From Marinobacter panjinensis (GTDB lineage: Bacteria; Pseudomonadota; Gammaproteobacteria; Pseudomonadales; Oleiphilaceae): a DNA stretch of 64,000 nt. Below, piece by piece: positions 33,212 to 42,222 of this stretch; the stretch's first letter is position 1; each line of letters starts with the position of its first letter. The notes below the pieces were generated by a model. That model made no database searches and had not been told where the DNA came from. It saw only the letters and a program-made list of their open reading frames with translations. The DNA lies in contig NZ_SZYH01000002.1 of assembly GCF_005298175.1 (NCBI RefSeq), positions 434,001 to 498,000 on the forward strand, read 5' to 3'. The position numbers were made by a program, and so were the translations under genes.

Positions 33212-34050
33212 CGGCACTGGTTGATGTCACCGGCCGCCTCCGTAAAATGCCGGCAGAGCCGGGCAACCCCGTGCGTTATACCATCCGGGTGGGGGATACA
33301 CTGGTTCCTCTGAACGAGATGGTAGGTTATCCGTTACAGCTGGATTTTGACGGCGTGATACGCTGTATCCACTGCGACCGTAAAACCAACAAGAGCTTCA
33401 GCCAGGGTTATTGTTATCCGTGCTTTCGTAAACTGGCTGCCTGTGACAGTTGCATCATGAGTCCGGAAAAGTGCCACTATCATGAAGGCACCTGCCGCGA
33501 GCCGGAGTGGGGCGAAACCCACTGCATGATCGAGCATGTGGTTTACCTGGCCAACTCGTCCGGCCTGAAAGTCGGTATTACCCGCGGTTCGCAAGTGCCC
33601 ACGCGCTGGATTGATCAGGGGGCGGTCGATGCCATTCCCATGGTGAGGGTCGCCACCCGTCAACTGGCGGGATTTGTTGAGGTAGCCTGCAAGAAACATG
33701 TTGCAGATCGCACAAACTGGCAGGCGATGCTGAAGGGCCAGGTGCCAGAGCTGAATCTTGTGGAAGAACGCCGCCGCATACTGGGGCTGATAGCCGAGGA
33801 TCTGGCCTCGCTGCGGGCCACCTATGGCGACAGCGCCATCCGGGCAGTCGAGGAGGACAGCCTTGCCTTGAGTTATCCGGTCCAGGTGTGGCCCCAGAAG
33901 GTGAAAACCCATAATCTGGACAAATCACCGACAGCGGAAGGCGTGCTGCAGGGGGTCAAGGGCCAGTACCTCATCCTCGACACCGGCGTGATCAACATCC
34001 GTAAGTATACCGGTTACGAAGTCCGCTTCCGGGTCTATCCGAATCACTGA
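33208..34050 (+). CDS. DUF2797 protein with zinc-type cysteines and GIY-YIG-like segment
   Basis: The 280-residue protein has a cysteine-rich region (IRCIHCDRKTNK, GYCYPCFRKLAACDSC, then MSPEKCHYHEGTC; about residues 50-95) likely to bind zinc. A segment HVVYLANSSGLKVGITRG and PTRWIDQGA (about residues 110-140) resembles the start of a GIY-YIG/T5orf172 nuclease fold. DUF2797 has no established function; nucleic-acid binding is an inference from these features. It starts with TTG overlapping the DUF1315 stop. It lies 30 bases upstream of pepN, in the order I recall from Pseudomonas. Confidence 0.75.
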   Translation: MTALVDVTGRLRKMPAEPGNPVRYTIRVGDTLVPLNEMVGYPLQLDFDGVIRCIHCDRKTNKSFSQGYCYPCFRKLAACDSCIMSPEKCHYHEGTCREPEWGETHCMIEHVVYLANSSGLKVGITRGSQVPTRWIDQGAVDAIPMVRVATRQLAGFVEVACKKHVADRTNWQAMLKGQVPELNLVEERRRILGLIAEDLASLRATYGDSAIRAVEEDSLALSYPVQVWPQKVKTHNLDKSPTAEGVLQGVKGQYLILDTGVINIRKYTGYEVRFRVYPNH

Positions 34051-34080
34051 AACAGACCCAACATATTCTGGAGATAGCGA

Positions 34081-36729
34081 ATGCGTACCAGCCAGCCACA
34101 GACCATTTACCTGAAGGATTACCGCGTCCCCGTTTTTCTGGTGGACCACGTGGACCTTCGTTTTGAACTGTTTGAGGACGGGGCACGGGTACACAGTGTC
34201 CTGTCCATGCGCCGCAACCCCGACAGCGACAGCGCGGACAAAAGCCTGGAACTGAACGGCGACGCCCTGACCACCCTGGAGTCGCTGAGTCTTGACGGTC
34301 GTGCGTTGGCAGAAGATGCCTACGAGAATCGTGTCGACAGACTGGTGATCCACGACGTGCCCGACCGTTTCGAACTTGGTGTGGTCACCTGGCTCGAACC
34401 ACAGAACAACACCCGCCTGGAAGGGCTCTACCAATCTTCCGGCATGTTCTGCACCCAGTGCGAGGCGGAAGGCTTCCGCTGCATTACCTACTTCCCGGAT
34501 CGCCCGGATGTGATGGCCCGCTTCCGCACCCGCATTGAAGCGGACAAGGCCAGCTTTCCCATTCTGTTGTCCAACGGCAACGATGTGGATAAAGGCGATC
34601 TGGAAAACGGCAGGCACTTTGTGACCTGGGAAGATCCGTTTCCGAAACCCAGCTACCTGTTTGCCCTGGTGGCCGGTGACCTGGTGGAAAAACGGGACAG
34701 CTTTCACACCATGTCCGGTCGCGATATCGATCTGCGCATGTACGTGGAGCCGCGCAATGCCGAGAAGTGCGATCACGCCATGGATTCGCTGAAGCGCTCC
34801 ATGCGCTGGGATGAAGAGGTGTATGGCCGCGAATACGATCTCGATATCTTCATGATCGTGGCGGTGGACGATTTCAACATGGGCGCCATGGAGAACAAGG
34901 GGCTGAATATTTTCAACTCCTCCTGTGTGCTTGCCAGCCAGGAAACTGCAACCGATCTGGCCTTCCAGCGTATCGAGTCCATCGTTGCCCATGAGTATTT
35001 CCACAACTGGTCCGGCAACCGGGTTACCTGTCGCGACTGGTTTCAGCTGAGCCTGAAAGAAGGTTTCACCGTATTTCGGGATTCCCAGTTCTCGGCCGAT
35101 ATGGGCTCGCCTACGGTCAAACGCATCGAAGATGCCACCATGCTGCGCACGGCCCAGTTTGCCGAGGATTCAGGCCCCATGGCCCATCCGGTACGCCCCG
35201 AGTCCTACATGGAGATCACCAACTTCTACACCCTGACCATCTATGAGAAGGGTTGCGAAGTGGTTGGCATGATCCATACGCTGCTTGGCCCCGACATGTT
35301 CCGCAAGGGCAGTGATCTTTACTTCGAGCGCCATGACGGCCAGGCGGTGACGACCGACGACTTTGTCCGGGCCATGGAAGATGCCAGTGGCCGTGACCTG
35401 TCACAGTTCCGCCTCTGGTATGAGCAGGCAGGTACGCCTGAGCTGACAGTTCAGGACGAATATGATCAGGCGGCCGGGATCTATCGCCTGACGATTGCTC
35501 AGGCCATTCCGGACACACCGGGCCAGACCAACAAAAAGCCGCAGCATATCCCGTTTGCTGTCGGGCTTCTTGGAACGGGCGGTGAGTCCCTGCCGCTGAA
35601 ACTGAGCGCCAGTGACACCGATGCACCAACAGATCGGGTGCTTGAGCTGACAGAAGTCAGTCACACTTTTGAATTCCATGATGTGCCGGAGCGTCCGGTT
35701 CCGTCACTGCTGAGAAATTTCTCGGCCCCGGTCAGGGTTTACTACCCCTGGACACGCGATCAGTTGGTATTTCTCATGAGCCACGACCCGGACGGGTTCA
35801 ATCGCTGGGATGCAGGCCAGCGGCTGGCGGTTGATGTGATCAACGCGCTTGTGGGAAATGCCGGTAGCGAAGCCGTTGACTCCGGATTGACGGACGCCTA
35901 TCGCGGCCTGCTGACTGATGCTTCCCTGGATCAGGCACTGGTTGCGAAAATGCTACAGCTGCCCTCCGAAGCCTATCTGATCGAACTGGCAGACAAACCC
36001 AATGTGCCTGCCATCCACCAGGCCCGCGAAACGGTGCTTGGGCACCTTGCGACCGCTCTGCGGGATGATCTGCTTGCCTGTTACCAGCGCAACACCGTCG
36101 AGGGCCGCTACGAGGTAACGCCAGAGGCCGTTGCCCGCAGGAGCCTGCGGAATACCGCGCTTGCCTGGCTGCTTCACACAGACGATGAGGAAGGTCGGGC
36201 CCTGGCGGTAAGCCAGTTTGAAAGCGCAGATAACATGACCGACCGCATGGGTGCGTTGCGGGCACTGGTGAATTCCGGTTATGACCAGGAGCGTGAACGC
36301 ACCCTGAAGGCTTTCTATGAACAGTGGAAAGACGACCCACAGGTGGTGGAGCAGTGGTTTGCCGTTCAGGCTGGCAGCAGCCGCACCGGCGGATTGCCCG
36401 CGATTCGCGAGCTGTTGGCTCACCCCGCCTTCGACTGGAAAAATCCCAACAAGATCCGCTCGGTGGTTGGCGTTTTTGCAGGCCAGAACCTGCCGGCATT
36501 CCACGCCGAGGATGGCTCAGGCTATCGGTTCCTGGAAGAGCAGGTGCGCCGTCTGGACGACAGCAATCCGCAAATTGCCGCCAGGCTGGTGTCTCCCCTG
36601 ACTCGCTGGCGCAAATTTGCACCGGTGCATGGTGAGCAGATGAAGACGGCGCTGGAGTCCATCAGGGACAAAGCCGGCCTGTCACGGGATGTCTATGAGG
36701 TGGTCCACAAGAGCCTTGCAGGCCAGTAA
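34081..36729 (+). CDS. pepN: Aminopeptidase N
   Basis: The 882-residue M1 metallopeptidase removes N-terminal amino acids from peptides in the cytoplasm. It has the exopeptidase motif GAMENKGLNIFN (about residues 263-274) and the zinc site HEYFHNWSGNRVTCRDWFQLSLKEG (HEXXH-x18-E, about residues 299-323), with the Tyr region FYTLTIYEKG. A C-terminal helical domain (from about 550) completes the fold. Length is equal to that of E. coli PepN (870). TCTGGAGATAGCG precedes the ATG. It closes the nadK block. Confidence 0.96.
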   Translation: MRTSQPQTIYLKDYRVPVFLVDHVDLRFELFEDGARVHSVLSMRRNPDSDSADKSLELNGDALTTLESLSLDGRALAEDAYENRVDRLVIHDVPDRFELGVVTWLEPQNNTRLEGLYQSSGMFCTQCEAEGFRCITYFPDRPDVMARFRTRIEADKASFPILLSNGNDVDKGDLENGRHFVTWEDPFPKPSYLFALVAGDLVEKRDSFHTMSGRDIDLRMYVEPRNAEKCDHAMDSLKRSMRWDEEVYGREYDLDIFMIVAVDDFNMGAMENKGLNIFNSSCVLASQETATDLAFQRIESIVAHEYFHNWSGNRVTCRDWFQLSLKEGFTVFRDSQFSADMGSPTVKRIEDATMLRTAQFAEDSGPMAHPVRPESYMEITNFYTLTIYEKGCEVVGMIHTLLGPDMFRKGSDLYFERHDGQAVTTDDFVRAMEDASGRDLSQFRLWYEQAGTPELTVQDEYDQAAGIYRLTIAQAIPDTPGQTNKKPQHIPFAVGLLGTGGESLPLKLSASDTDAPTDRVLELTEVSHTFEFHDVPERPVPSLLRNFSAPVRVYYPWTRDQLVFLMSHDPDGFNRWDAGQRLAVDVINALVGNAGSEAVDSGLTDAYRGLLTDASLDQALVAKMLQLPSEAYLIELADKPNVPAIHQARETVLGHLATALRDDLLACYQRNTVEGRYEVTPEAVARRSLRNTALAWLLHTDDEEGRALAVSQFESADNMTDRMGALRALVNSGYDQERERTLKAFYEQWKDDPQVVEQWFAVQAGSSRTGGLPAIRELLAHPAFDWKNPNKIRSVVGVFAGQNLPAFHAEDGSGYRFLEEQVRRLDDSNPQIAARLVSPLTRWRKFAPVHGEQMKTALESIRDKAGLSRDVYEVVHKSLAGQ

Positions 36730-36824
36730 AAGAAATCGAGGGGGCAGTATTCGTCTGGGCTTTTACAAAACCTGTCGCAGGCGGATACAAAATCGCACTT
36801 TCGGTCGATAGACAATATTGGCCA

Positions 36825-36849
36825 ATCGGCTAATCTGTCAGAAGCCGAT
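36825..36849. promoter_or_regulatory. Inverted repeat upstream of DUF1329 gene
   Basis: ATCGGCT (36825-36831) and AGCCGAT (36843-36849) form a perfect 7-bp inverted repeat with an 11-base centre, 65 bases before the DUF1329 start. Position and symmetry suit an operator or a leader hairpin; the binding protein is unknown. Confidence 0.35.
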
Positions 36850-36913
36850 AATCCATGACAACACAATAAGAAAAGCCTTATACAAGGCTTTCAGACAGGT
36901 TTAAGGGTAAACA

Positions 36914-38302
36914 ATGAAGTACAAAAACAATGTAATTCTGGGCAGTTTGTTTGCGTTTTCTGTCTTCGCCATGCCACTCAGTGCTGGTGTTTCCCCAAGT
37001 GAAGCCGCTCGCCTCGGACAGGACCTGACTCCGTTCGGCTCCGTAAAGGCCGGTAATGAGGCTGGAACCATCCCCCCTTGGACCGGCGGGCTGACTGAAG
37101 CACCTGCGGGTTACGAAGGCAGTGGACAGCACCACATCAACCCGTTCCCTGATGATGAAGTGCTGTTTACCATCAATGCGTCAAACATGGATCAGTACGA
37201 CGAGTACCTGACGGACGGGCTTCGTGCCATGCTCGATACCTATCCCACCACGTTCCGTATTCCGATCTACAAGACCAGACGTACACACGCGGTGCCGGAC
37301 TGGGTTGCTGAAAACACCAAAGAGAATGCTGTTGAGGCAGAGATTGTTGGTGAAGGTGAGGGCATTGACGGCGCCTTTGGCGGTTATCCGTTCCCGATTC
37401 TGCATGGCAACAACGAAGAAAAGGCGTGGCAGGTTATCTGGAACCATCTGACCCGCTGGCGCGGGGTTTCCATAACCCGTCGATCCAGTGAAGTCGCAGT
37501 GCAGACTGACGGGGATTATTCCCTGGTTACCTCCCAGCAGGAAGCCTTCTTCAATTACTACAACCCGGAAGGCAGCGAAGAAGAACTGGATAACGTCATT
37601 TTCTATTATCTGTCGTTCACCCAGTCTCCTCCGCGTCTTGCCGGTGGTGCCATTCTGATTCACGAAACCCTGAACCAGATCATCAATCCGCGTAACGGAT
37701 GGGGTTACAACGCCGGCCAGCGTCGTGTTCGCCGCGCGCCAAACCTGGGCTATGATTCGCCGATCGCGGCGTCGGATAACCTTCGCACCGCTGATGACAC
37801 CGACATCTTTAACGGTGCACTGGACCGATATAACTGGAACTACGAGGGAATGCGTGAAATCTACGTGCCCTACAACAACTACCGTATCGGTGAAGAAGGC
37901 ACGCCTTACTCGGAAATTCTGGGTATCGCTCATCTCAACCCGGATCTGACGCGTTGGGAACTCCACAGGGTGCATGTCGTGGAAGCTACCCTGAAAGACG
38001 GCGAGCGCCACATTTACGGCAAGCGCAGGTTCTACGTGGATGCTGACAGCTGGAATACCCTCCTGCTGGACCAGTATGATGGTCGCGGCGAACTCTGGCG
38101 CGTGACTATGGGCCTGGCCAAGAACTATTATGAGCTGCCGGGCGTTTGGAGCGTTCTGGATGTGTATCATGACCTCCAGGCACGTCGTTATCACGTGCTG
38201 GGCCTCGATACTGAAGAGCCTTCCACCCGCAAGTTTACGAACGATGTGCCCAACCGCCGCTATTTCTCTCCGGCGTCCCTGCGTCGCAGGAGTGTGCGTT
38301 AA
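36914..38302 (+). CDS. DUF1329 family exported protein
   Basis: The 462-residue protein has a Sec signal peptide (residues 1-25, ending in LSA-GV), so it acts in the periplasm or outer membrane. It contains VSPSEAARLGQDLTPFGSVKAGNEAG near the mature start and the Tyr/Trp/Arg-rich body typical of DUF1329 (for instance RRVRRAPNLGYDSPIAAS, and RIGEEGTPYSEILG), a LolA-like lipoprotein-carrier fold by family lore. It is followed by YCF48-like and RND transporter genes in the same direction, a recurrent trio. The function of the trio is not settled. A perfect 16-bp hairpin lies after its stop, and an inverted repeat lies upstream. Confidence 0.85.
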   Translation: MKYKNNVILGSLFAFSVFAMPLSAGVSPSEAARLGQDLTPFGSVKAGNEAGTIPPWTGGLTEAPAGYEGSGQHHINPFPDDEVLFTINASNMDQYDEYLTDGLRAMLDTYPTTFRIPIYKTRRTHAVPDWVAENTKENAVEAEIVGEGEGIDGAFGGYPFPILHGNNEEKAWQVIWNHLTRWRGVSITRRSSEVAVQTDGDYSLVTSQQEAFFNYYNPEGSEEELDNVIFYYLSFTQSPPRLAGGAILIHETLNQIINPRNGWGYNAGQRRVRRAPNLGYDSPIAASDNLRTADDTDIFNGALDRYNWNYEGMREIYVPYNNYRIGEEGTPYSEILGIAHLNPDLTRWELHRVHVVEATLKDGERHIYGKRRFYVDADSWNTLLLDQYDGRGELWRVTMGLAKNYYELPGVWSVLDVYHDLQARRYHVLGLDTEEPSTRKFTNDVPNRRYFSPASLRRRSVR

Positions 38303-38352
38303 CGCCCGCACTGGTTGGCAGGAAATGATTTTCGCCAGAGACGGATGGCGAC

Positions 38353-38388
38353 GAATATACCGGTGGCCGCGAGGCCACCGGTATATTC
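38353..38388 (+). repeat. Perfect 16-bp hairpin with GCGA tetraloop
   Basis: The arms 38353-38368 and 38373-38388 are exactly complementary over 16 bp, closed by the tetraloop GCGA. It lies 51 bases after the DUF1329 stop and 69 before the YCF48-like start. No T-run follows on the + strand, so it is more likely an mRNA-stabilising or processing element that sets relative expression than a simple terminator. A second small repeat (CGGCCGGTATTACCGGTG) follows it. Confidence 0.7.
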
Positions 38389-38456
38389 ATAGTATCGGCC
38401 GGTATTACCGGTGAAATCAGAGAGACACAGTTCAACACAACATATAGGCGATCTGA

Positions 38457-39605
38457 ATGGCTACAAGGTTGATGTGCAAGACTCTGGGAACGGCCTGTCT
38501 TGGACTATCCATGGCAATGTCCGCGCCCACGGTGTTTGCGCTTGCAGATATCATCGAAACCCCTTCCCGGCCCACCACACTTGCGCCAGAGAATCTGCTC
38601 ACCGATGCTGACCGGGCGGGAGAGCGTATCGTGGCGACTGGTGAGCGTGGTCATATCATTTTTTCCGACGATCAGGGTGAAAGCTGGGTGCAGGCAGAGG
38701 TTCCGGTCCGCGCGACCCTGACCGGCGTTGACTTTGGTACCGATACCCACGGCTGGGCAGTGGGGCACAGCGGTGTGGTTCTCCATTCTGACAATGCGGG
38801 TGAAAGCTGGGAGCTGCAGCTGACCGGTATTCGTGCTGCGGAGCTGGCCATCGAAAGCCGCCAGGAGCAAATCGAAGAGCTGGAGCAGAAAATCGAGGAA
38901 GCTCCGGAAGAGGAAAAGGCAGATCTCGAGTGGGCCCTGGATGATCTGTTTTTCTCGATGGAAAACCTGGAATCCGATCTCGAAATCGGTCCGGTAAACC
39001 CGTTTCTCGATGTCTGGTTTGAAAACGAAAATCACGGTTTTGTTGTAGGCGCCTATGGCATGATTTTGCGAACCACAGACGGCGGCGAAACCTGGCGCGA
39101 CTGGTCACCCCGGATCGAAAATCCCACTGGATTTCACCTCAACAGCATTACTCAGATCACCGGAGGTGCGCTGGTAATTGTCGGCGAAGCCGGTCAGATC
39201 TTCGTCTCCGTTGATAGTGGCGACAGCTGGGAAAAACGTGAAAGCCCCTATGAAGGCTCACTGTTTGGCGTCATTGGTACGGGCCAGGTCAATGAGATTC
39301 TGGCGTTTGGCTTGCGCGGTAACATGTTCCTCTCCACCGATCTGGGCAAGAGCTGGAAAGTGGTTCCGAACGAAGCCGGTGCAACCCTCAATAACGGGGT
39401 GGTTGCGGACGATGGCAGGATCACCCTGGTTGGTAATGGCGGCACGGTACTGATGAGCACCAATGGTGGCGAATCCTTTCGGCCCTATTCCAGGGATGAC
39501 CGGGAAGGCGTAATGGACGTTGTCCCGCTCTCCGGGACCAATCTTCTGATCGTGGGCGAGGGTGGCGTGAAGCATACCGACGCCCGCGGCAAAGATCTTC
39601 AATAA
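38457..39605 (+). CDS. YCF48/BNR-repeat beta-propeller exported protein
   Basis: The 382-residue protein has a signal peptide (residues 1-29, near VFALA) and repeated Asp-box/BNR-like motifs: SDDQGESW, SDNAGESW, TDGGETW, SVDSGDSW, STDLGKSW and STNGGES, about every 45-60 residues. This is a beta-propeller like the photosystem II assembly factor YCF48, which here has no link to photosynthesis. An inserted coiled-coil, rich in Glu (IEELEQKIEEAPEEEKAD), follows the second blade. It probably acts as a periplasmic partner of the RND protein encoded next. Confidence 0.85.
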   Translation: MATRLMCKTLGTACLGLSMAMSAPTVFALADIIETPSRPTTLAPENLLTDADRAGERIVATGERGHIIFSDDQGESWVQAEVPVRATLTGVDFGTDTHGWAVGHSGVVLHSDNAGESWELQLTGIRAAELAIESRQEQIEELEQKIEEAPEEEKADLEWALDDLFFSMENLESDLEIGPVNPFLDVWFENENHGFVVGAYGMILRTTDGGETWRDWSPRIENPTGFHLNSITQITGGALVIVGEAGQIFVSVDSGDSWEKRESPYEGSLFGVIGTGQVNEILAFGLRGNMFLSTDLGKSWKVVPNEAGATLNNGVVADDGRITLVGNGGTVLMSTNGGESFRPYSRDDREGVMDVVPLSGTNLLIVGEGGVKHTDARGKDLQ

Positions 39606-39651
39606 CGCCCTGATGCGGCACCAACAGATTGAAAACGAGAGGGGCTTTTGA

Positions 39652-42036
39652 ATGTCGAACCCGAAGCATGACAAGGGCGAGCATTACCTGACTACACCGA
39701 AGGCAGAACCGTTTCTGGAGCGGCTGATCTTCAACAATCGGGCCATTATCCTGATTGCATTTTTCTTCCTGACACTGTTTCTTGGCTACAACGCCGTAAA
39801 GATCCAGCCTGATGCCAGTTTCGAGCGGATGATTCCGCTTGAGCATCCATACATCGTCAACATGCTGGAGCACCGGAACGACCTGGAGAACCTGGGCAAC
39901 TTTGTGCGTATCGCCGTGGAAGTGGAAGAGGGCGATATCTTCACCAAGGAATACATGGAGACCCTGAAGCAGATCACCGATGAGGTGTTCTACCTCAACG
40001 GCGTTGATCGTTCCGGGCTGAAATCACTTTGGACCTCAAACGTTCGCTGGGTGGAAGTCACTGAGCAGGGGTTCCAGGGTGGTACGGTTATTCCGGATAA
40101 CTACGATGGTTCCCGTGCCAGCCTGGAGCAGCTGCGCCAGAACGTACTCAGGTCGAACGAAGTCGGCCGTCTGATTTCGGATAACTTCAAGTCCACAATC
40201 GTTTACGCACCGCTTTACGAAAATAACCCGGAAACCGGTGAGCCGCTGGACTACGGCGAGTTCTCGCGTCAGCTGGAAGAAAAGATCCGAAACAAGTACG
40301 AGGCCCAGAATCCGAACATTGATATTCACATTGTCGGTTTCGCCAAAAAAGTGGGCGACCTGATTGAGGGTATCGGCTCGATTGCATGGTTTGCCGGCAT
40401 TACCATCATTCTGACCACGCTGCTGCTGTACGGTTATTCCCGCTGTATTACCGGAACACTGGTGCCGGTGTTTACCTCCATCATTGCTGTTTTCCTGCAG
40501 TTGGGAACCTTGCGCCTACTGGGATATGGGCTGGATCCGTACTCGGTACTGGTTCCGTTCCTGGTGTTTGCCATTGGTATCAGTCACGGCGTTCAGATCG
40601 TCAATGCCATGGCAGTGGAAGCAGCGAAAGGGTTTGATTCCGTCACCGCTGCCCGCCTGGCCTTCCGAGCCCTCTACATTCCGGGCATGCTGGCTCTGAT
40701 TTCTGATGCTTTCGGCTTCCTGACGCTGATCTTCATTGAAATTGATGTGATCCGGGATCTTGCGGTTGCAGCCGGTATTGGTGTGGCATTCGTCATCCTG
40801 ACCAACCTGGTGTTGCACGTACTGATCATGTCCTACCTGGGCATTTCCAAAGGCGGGGTTCGCCACGTACAGAACCACGGTGAAAAGCAGGATCGCAAAT
40901 GGCGCATCATGTCGTACTTTGCGCATCCCGGTGTGGCACCGATCTCGCTGCTGATTGCCGTGATCGGCCTTGGGCTTGGTCTTTACTACAAGCAGGATCT
41001 GAAGGTAGGTGACCTGGATCAGGGCGCTCCGGAATTAAGGGCCGACTCCCGTTATAACAAGGACAACGCCTTCATCATCGACAACTACTCGACGAGTGCC
41101 GACGTCCTGGTGGTGATGGTGAAGACCGAGGAAGAGCAGTGTACCCAGTACAACACGCTCCGTGCCATGGATACGCTGCAGTGGGAGCTGCAGAACACCC
41201 CGGGTGTCCAGTCCTCCGCCTCGCTGGCGAATGTATCCAAGCTTGTTACAAAGGCGCTTAACGAAGGCAACTGGAAGTGGTATGAAATTTCCCGCAACCA
41301 GACCATTATCAATGCATCCATTCGTGAGGCCCCGGCAGGTCTGATTAACACCAACTGTGACCTGACACCAGTGCTTGTGTTCCTTGAGGATCACAAGGCG
41401 GAAACGCTGAAGACGGTGACGGAGCGCGTGGAGGAGTTTGCCAGCAACAACAATAACGATGAACACACCTTCCTGCTGGGTGCCGGTAACGCCGGCGTGG
41501 AAGCGGCAACGAACGACGTCATCTCAAGTGCCAAGAACATGATGCTGATGTTCGTCTACGGTGTGGTCGCGTTACTGTGCCTGCTGACTTTCCGGTCAAT
41601 CCGGGCGGTACTGTGTATTCTGATTCCGCTGGGGCTCACATCCATTCTGGCTGAGGCCATCATGGCGGTGTCCGGTATCGGCATCAAGGTTGCGACCTTG
41701 CCCGTTATTGCGCTGGGTGTGGGTATTGGTGTCGACTATGGCATCTATATCTACAGCAAGCTCGAGAAGTTCCTGCTTGAGGGTAAGACGCTCCAGGAGG
41801 CCTATTTCGAGACCCTGAGGTCCACCGGTAAAGCCGTAATCTTTACAGGTATCACCCTGGGAATTGGTGTAGTGACCTGGATTTTCTCGCCCATCAAGTT
41901 CCAGGCGGATATGGGGCTGCTGTTGTTCTTCATGTTCATCTGGAACATGGTCGGTTCCATCTGGCTGCTTCCGGCTCTGGCGCGCTTCCTGCTGCGCCCG
42001 GACCGTATGGTTGCCAAGGCCCGCGCGAACAAATAA
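39652..42036 (+). CDS. RND family transporter (MMPL type)
   Basis: The 794-residue inner-membrane protein has about twelve membrane helices in two repeats. Each repeat carries a large periplasmic loop and a sterol-sensing-like helix bundle (VPFLVFAIGISHGVQIVNAM about 300-320; LPVIALGVGIGVDYGIYIYSKLEKFL about 683-708). MMPL-type RND proteins move lipids or hydrophobic molecules. The gene follows DUF1329 and YCF48 genes, with which it forms a conserved operon. DUF1302, a frequent fourth partner, is not in this window. A Rho-independent terminator at 42061-42081 ends the operon. Confidence 0.87.
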   Translation: MSNPKHDKGEHYLTTPKAEPFLERLIFNNRAIILIAFFFLTLFLGYNAVKIQPDASFERMIPLEHPYIVNMLEHRNDLENLGNFVRIAVEVEEGDIFTKEYMETLKQITDEVFYLNGVDRSGLKSLWTSNVRWVEVTEQGFQGGTVIPDNYDGSRASLEQLRQNVLRSNEVGRLISDNFKSTIVYAPLYENNPETGEPLDYGEFSRQLEEKIRNKYEAQNPNIDIHIVGFAKKVGDLIEGIGSIAWFAGITIILTTLLLYGYSRCITGTLVPVFTSIIAVFLQLGTLRLLGYGLDPYSVLVPFLVFAIGISHGVQIVNAMAVEAAKGFDSVTAARLAFRALYIPGMLALISDAFGFLTLIFIEIDVIRDLAVAAGIGVAFVILTNLVLHVLIMSYLGISKGGVRHVQNHGEKQDRKWRIMSYFAHPGVAPISLLIAVIGLGLGLYYKQDLKVGDLDQGAPELRADSRYNKDNAFIIDNYSTSADVLVVMVKTEEEQCTQYNTLRAMDTLQWELQNTPGVQSSASLANVSKLVTKALNEGNWKWYEISRNQTIINASIREAPAGLINTNCDLTPVLVFLEDHKAETLKTVTERVEEFASNNNNDEHTFLLGAGNAGVEAATNDVISSAKNMMLMFVYGVVALLCLLTFRSIRAVLCILIPLGLTSILAEAIMAVSGIGIKVATLPVIALGVGIGVDYGIYIYSKLEKFLLEGKTLQEAYFETLRSTGKAVIFTGITLGIGVVTWIFSPIKFQADMGLLLFFMFIWNMVGSIWLLPALARFLLRPDRMVAKARANK

Positions 42037-42060
42037 ACTCGCAAACGCCTGATCAGAAAA

Positions 42061-42081
42061 GCCCGCACTGCGGGCTTTTTT
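42061..42081 (+). terminator. Rho-independent terminator after RND gene
   Basis: GCCCGC (42061-42066) and GCGGGC (42070-42075) form a stem followed by six T and, after one G, five more T. It is 24 bases downstream of the RND stop. Confidence 0.88.
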
Positions 42082-42222
42082 GTTTTTCGCTCAAGTGGTT
42101 AGCGTGCTAATGCTGGCTTTATTTATGACCAGAATTGGTCTATGTTTTAAGGCGAACGTGGAAAGAGTCTGTGTGAATGCGCAGGCCAAAAAAAGCAATA
42201 ACGAACACAAAAGGGAAAAGTC

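Noticed and set aside
33925..35004. A 359-codon open frame antisense to the pepN start
   Set aside because: No recognisable domain and it fully overlaps the clear PepN frame; a shadow ORF.
37181..38311. A 376-codon open frame antisense to DUF1329
   Set aside because: Low-complexity hydrophobic sequence without motif; DUF1329 on the + strand explains the region.
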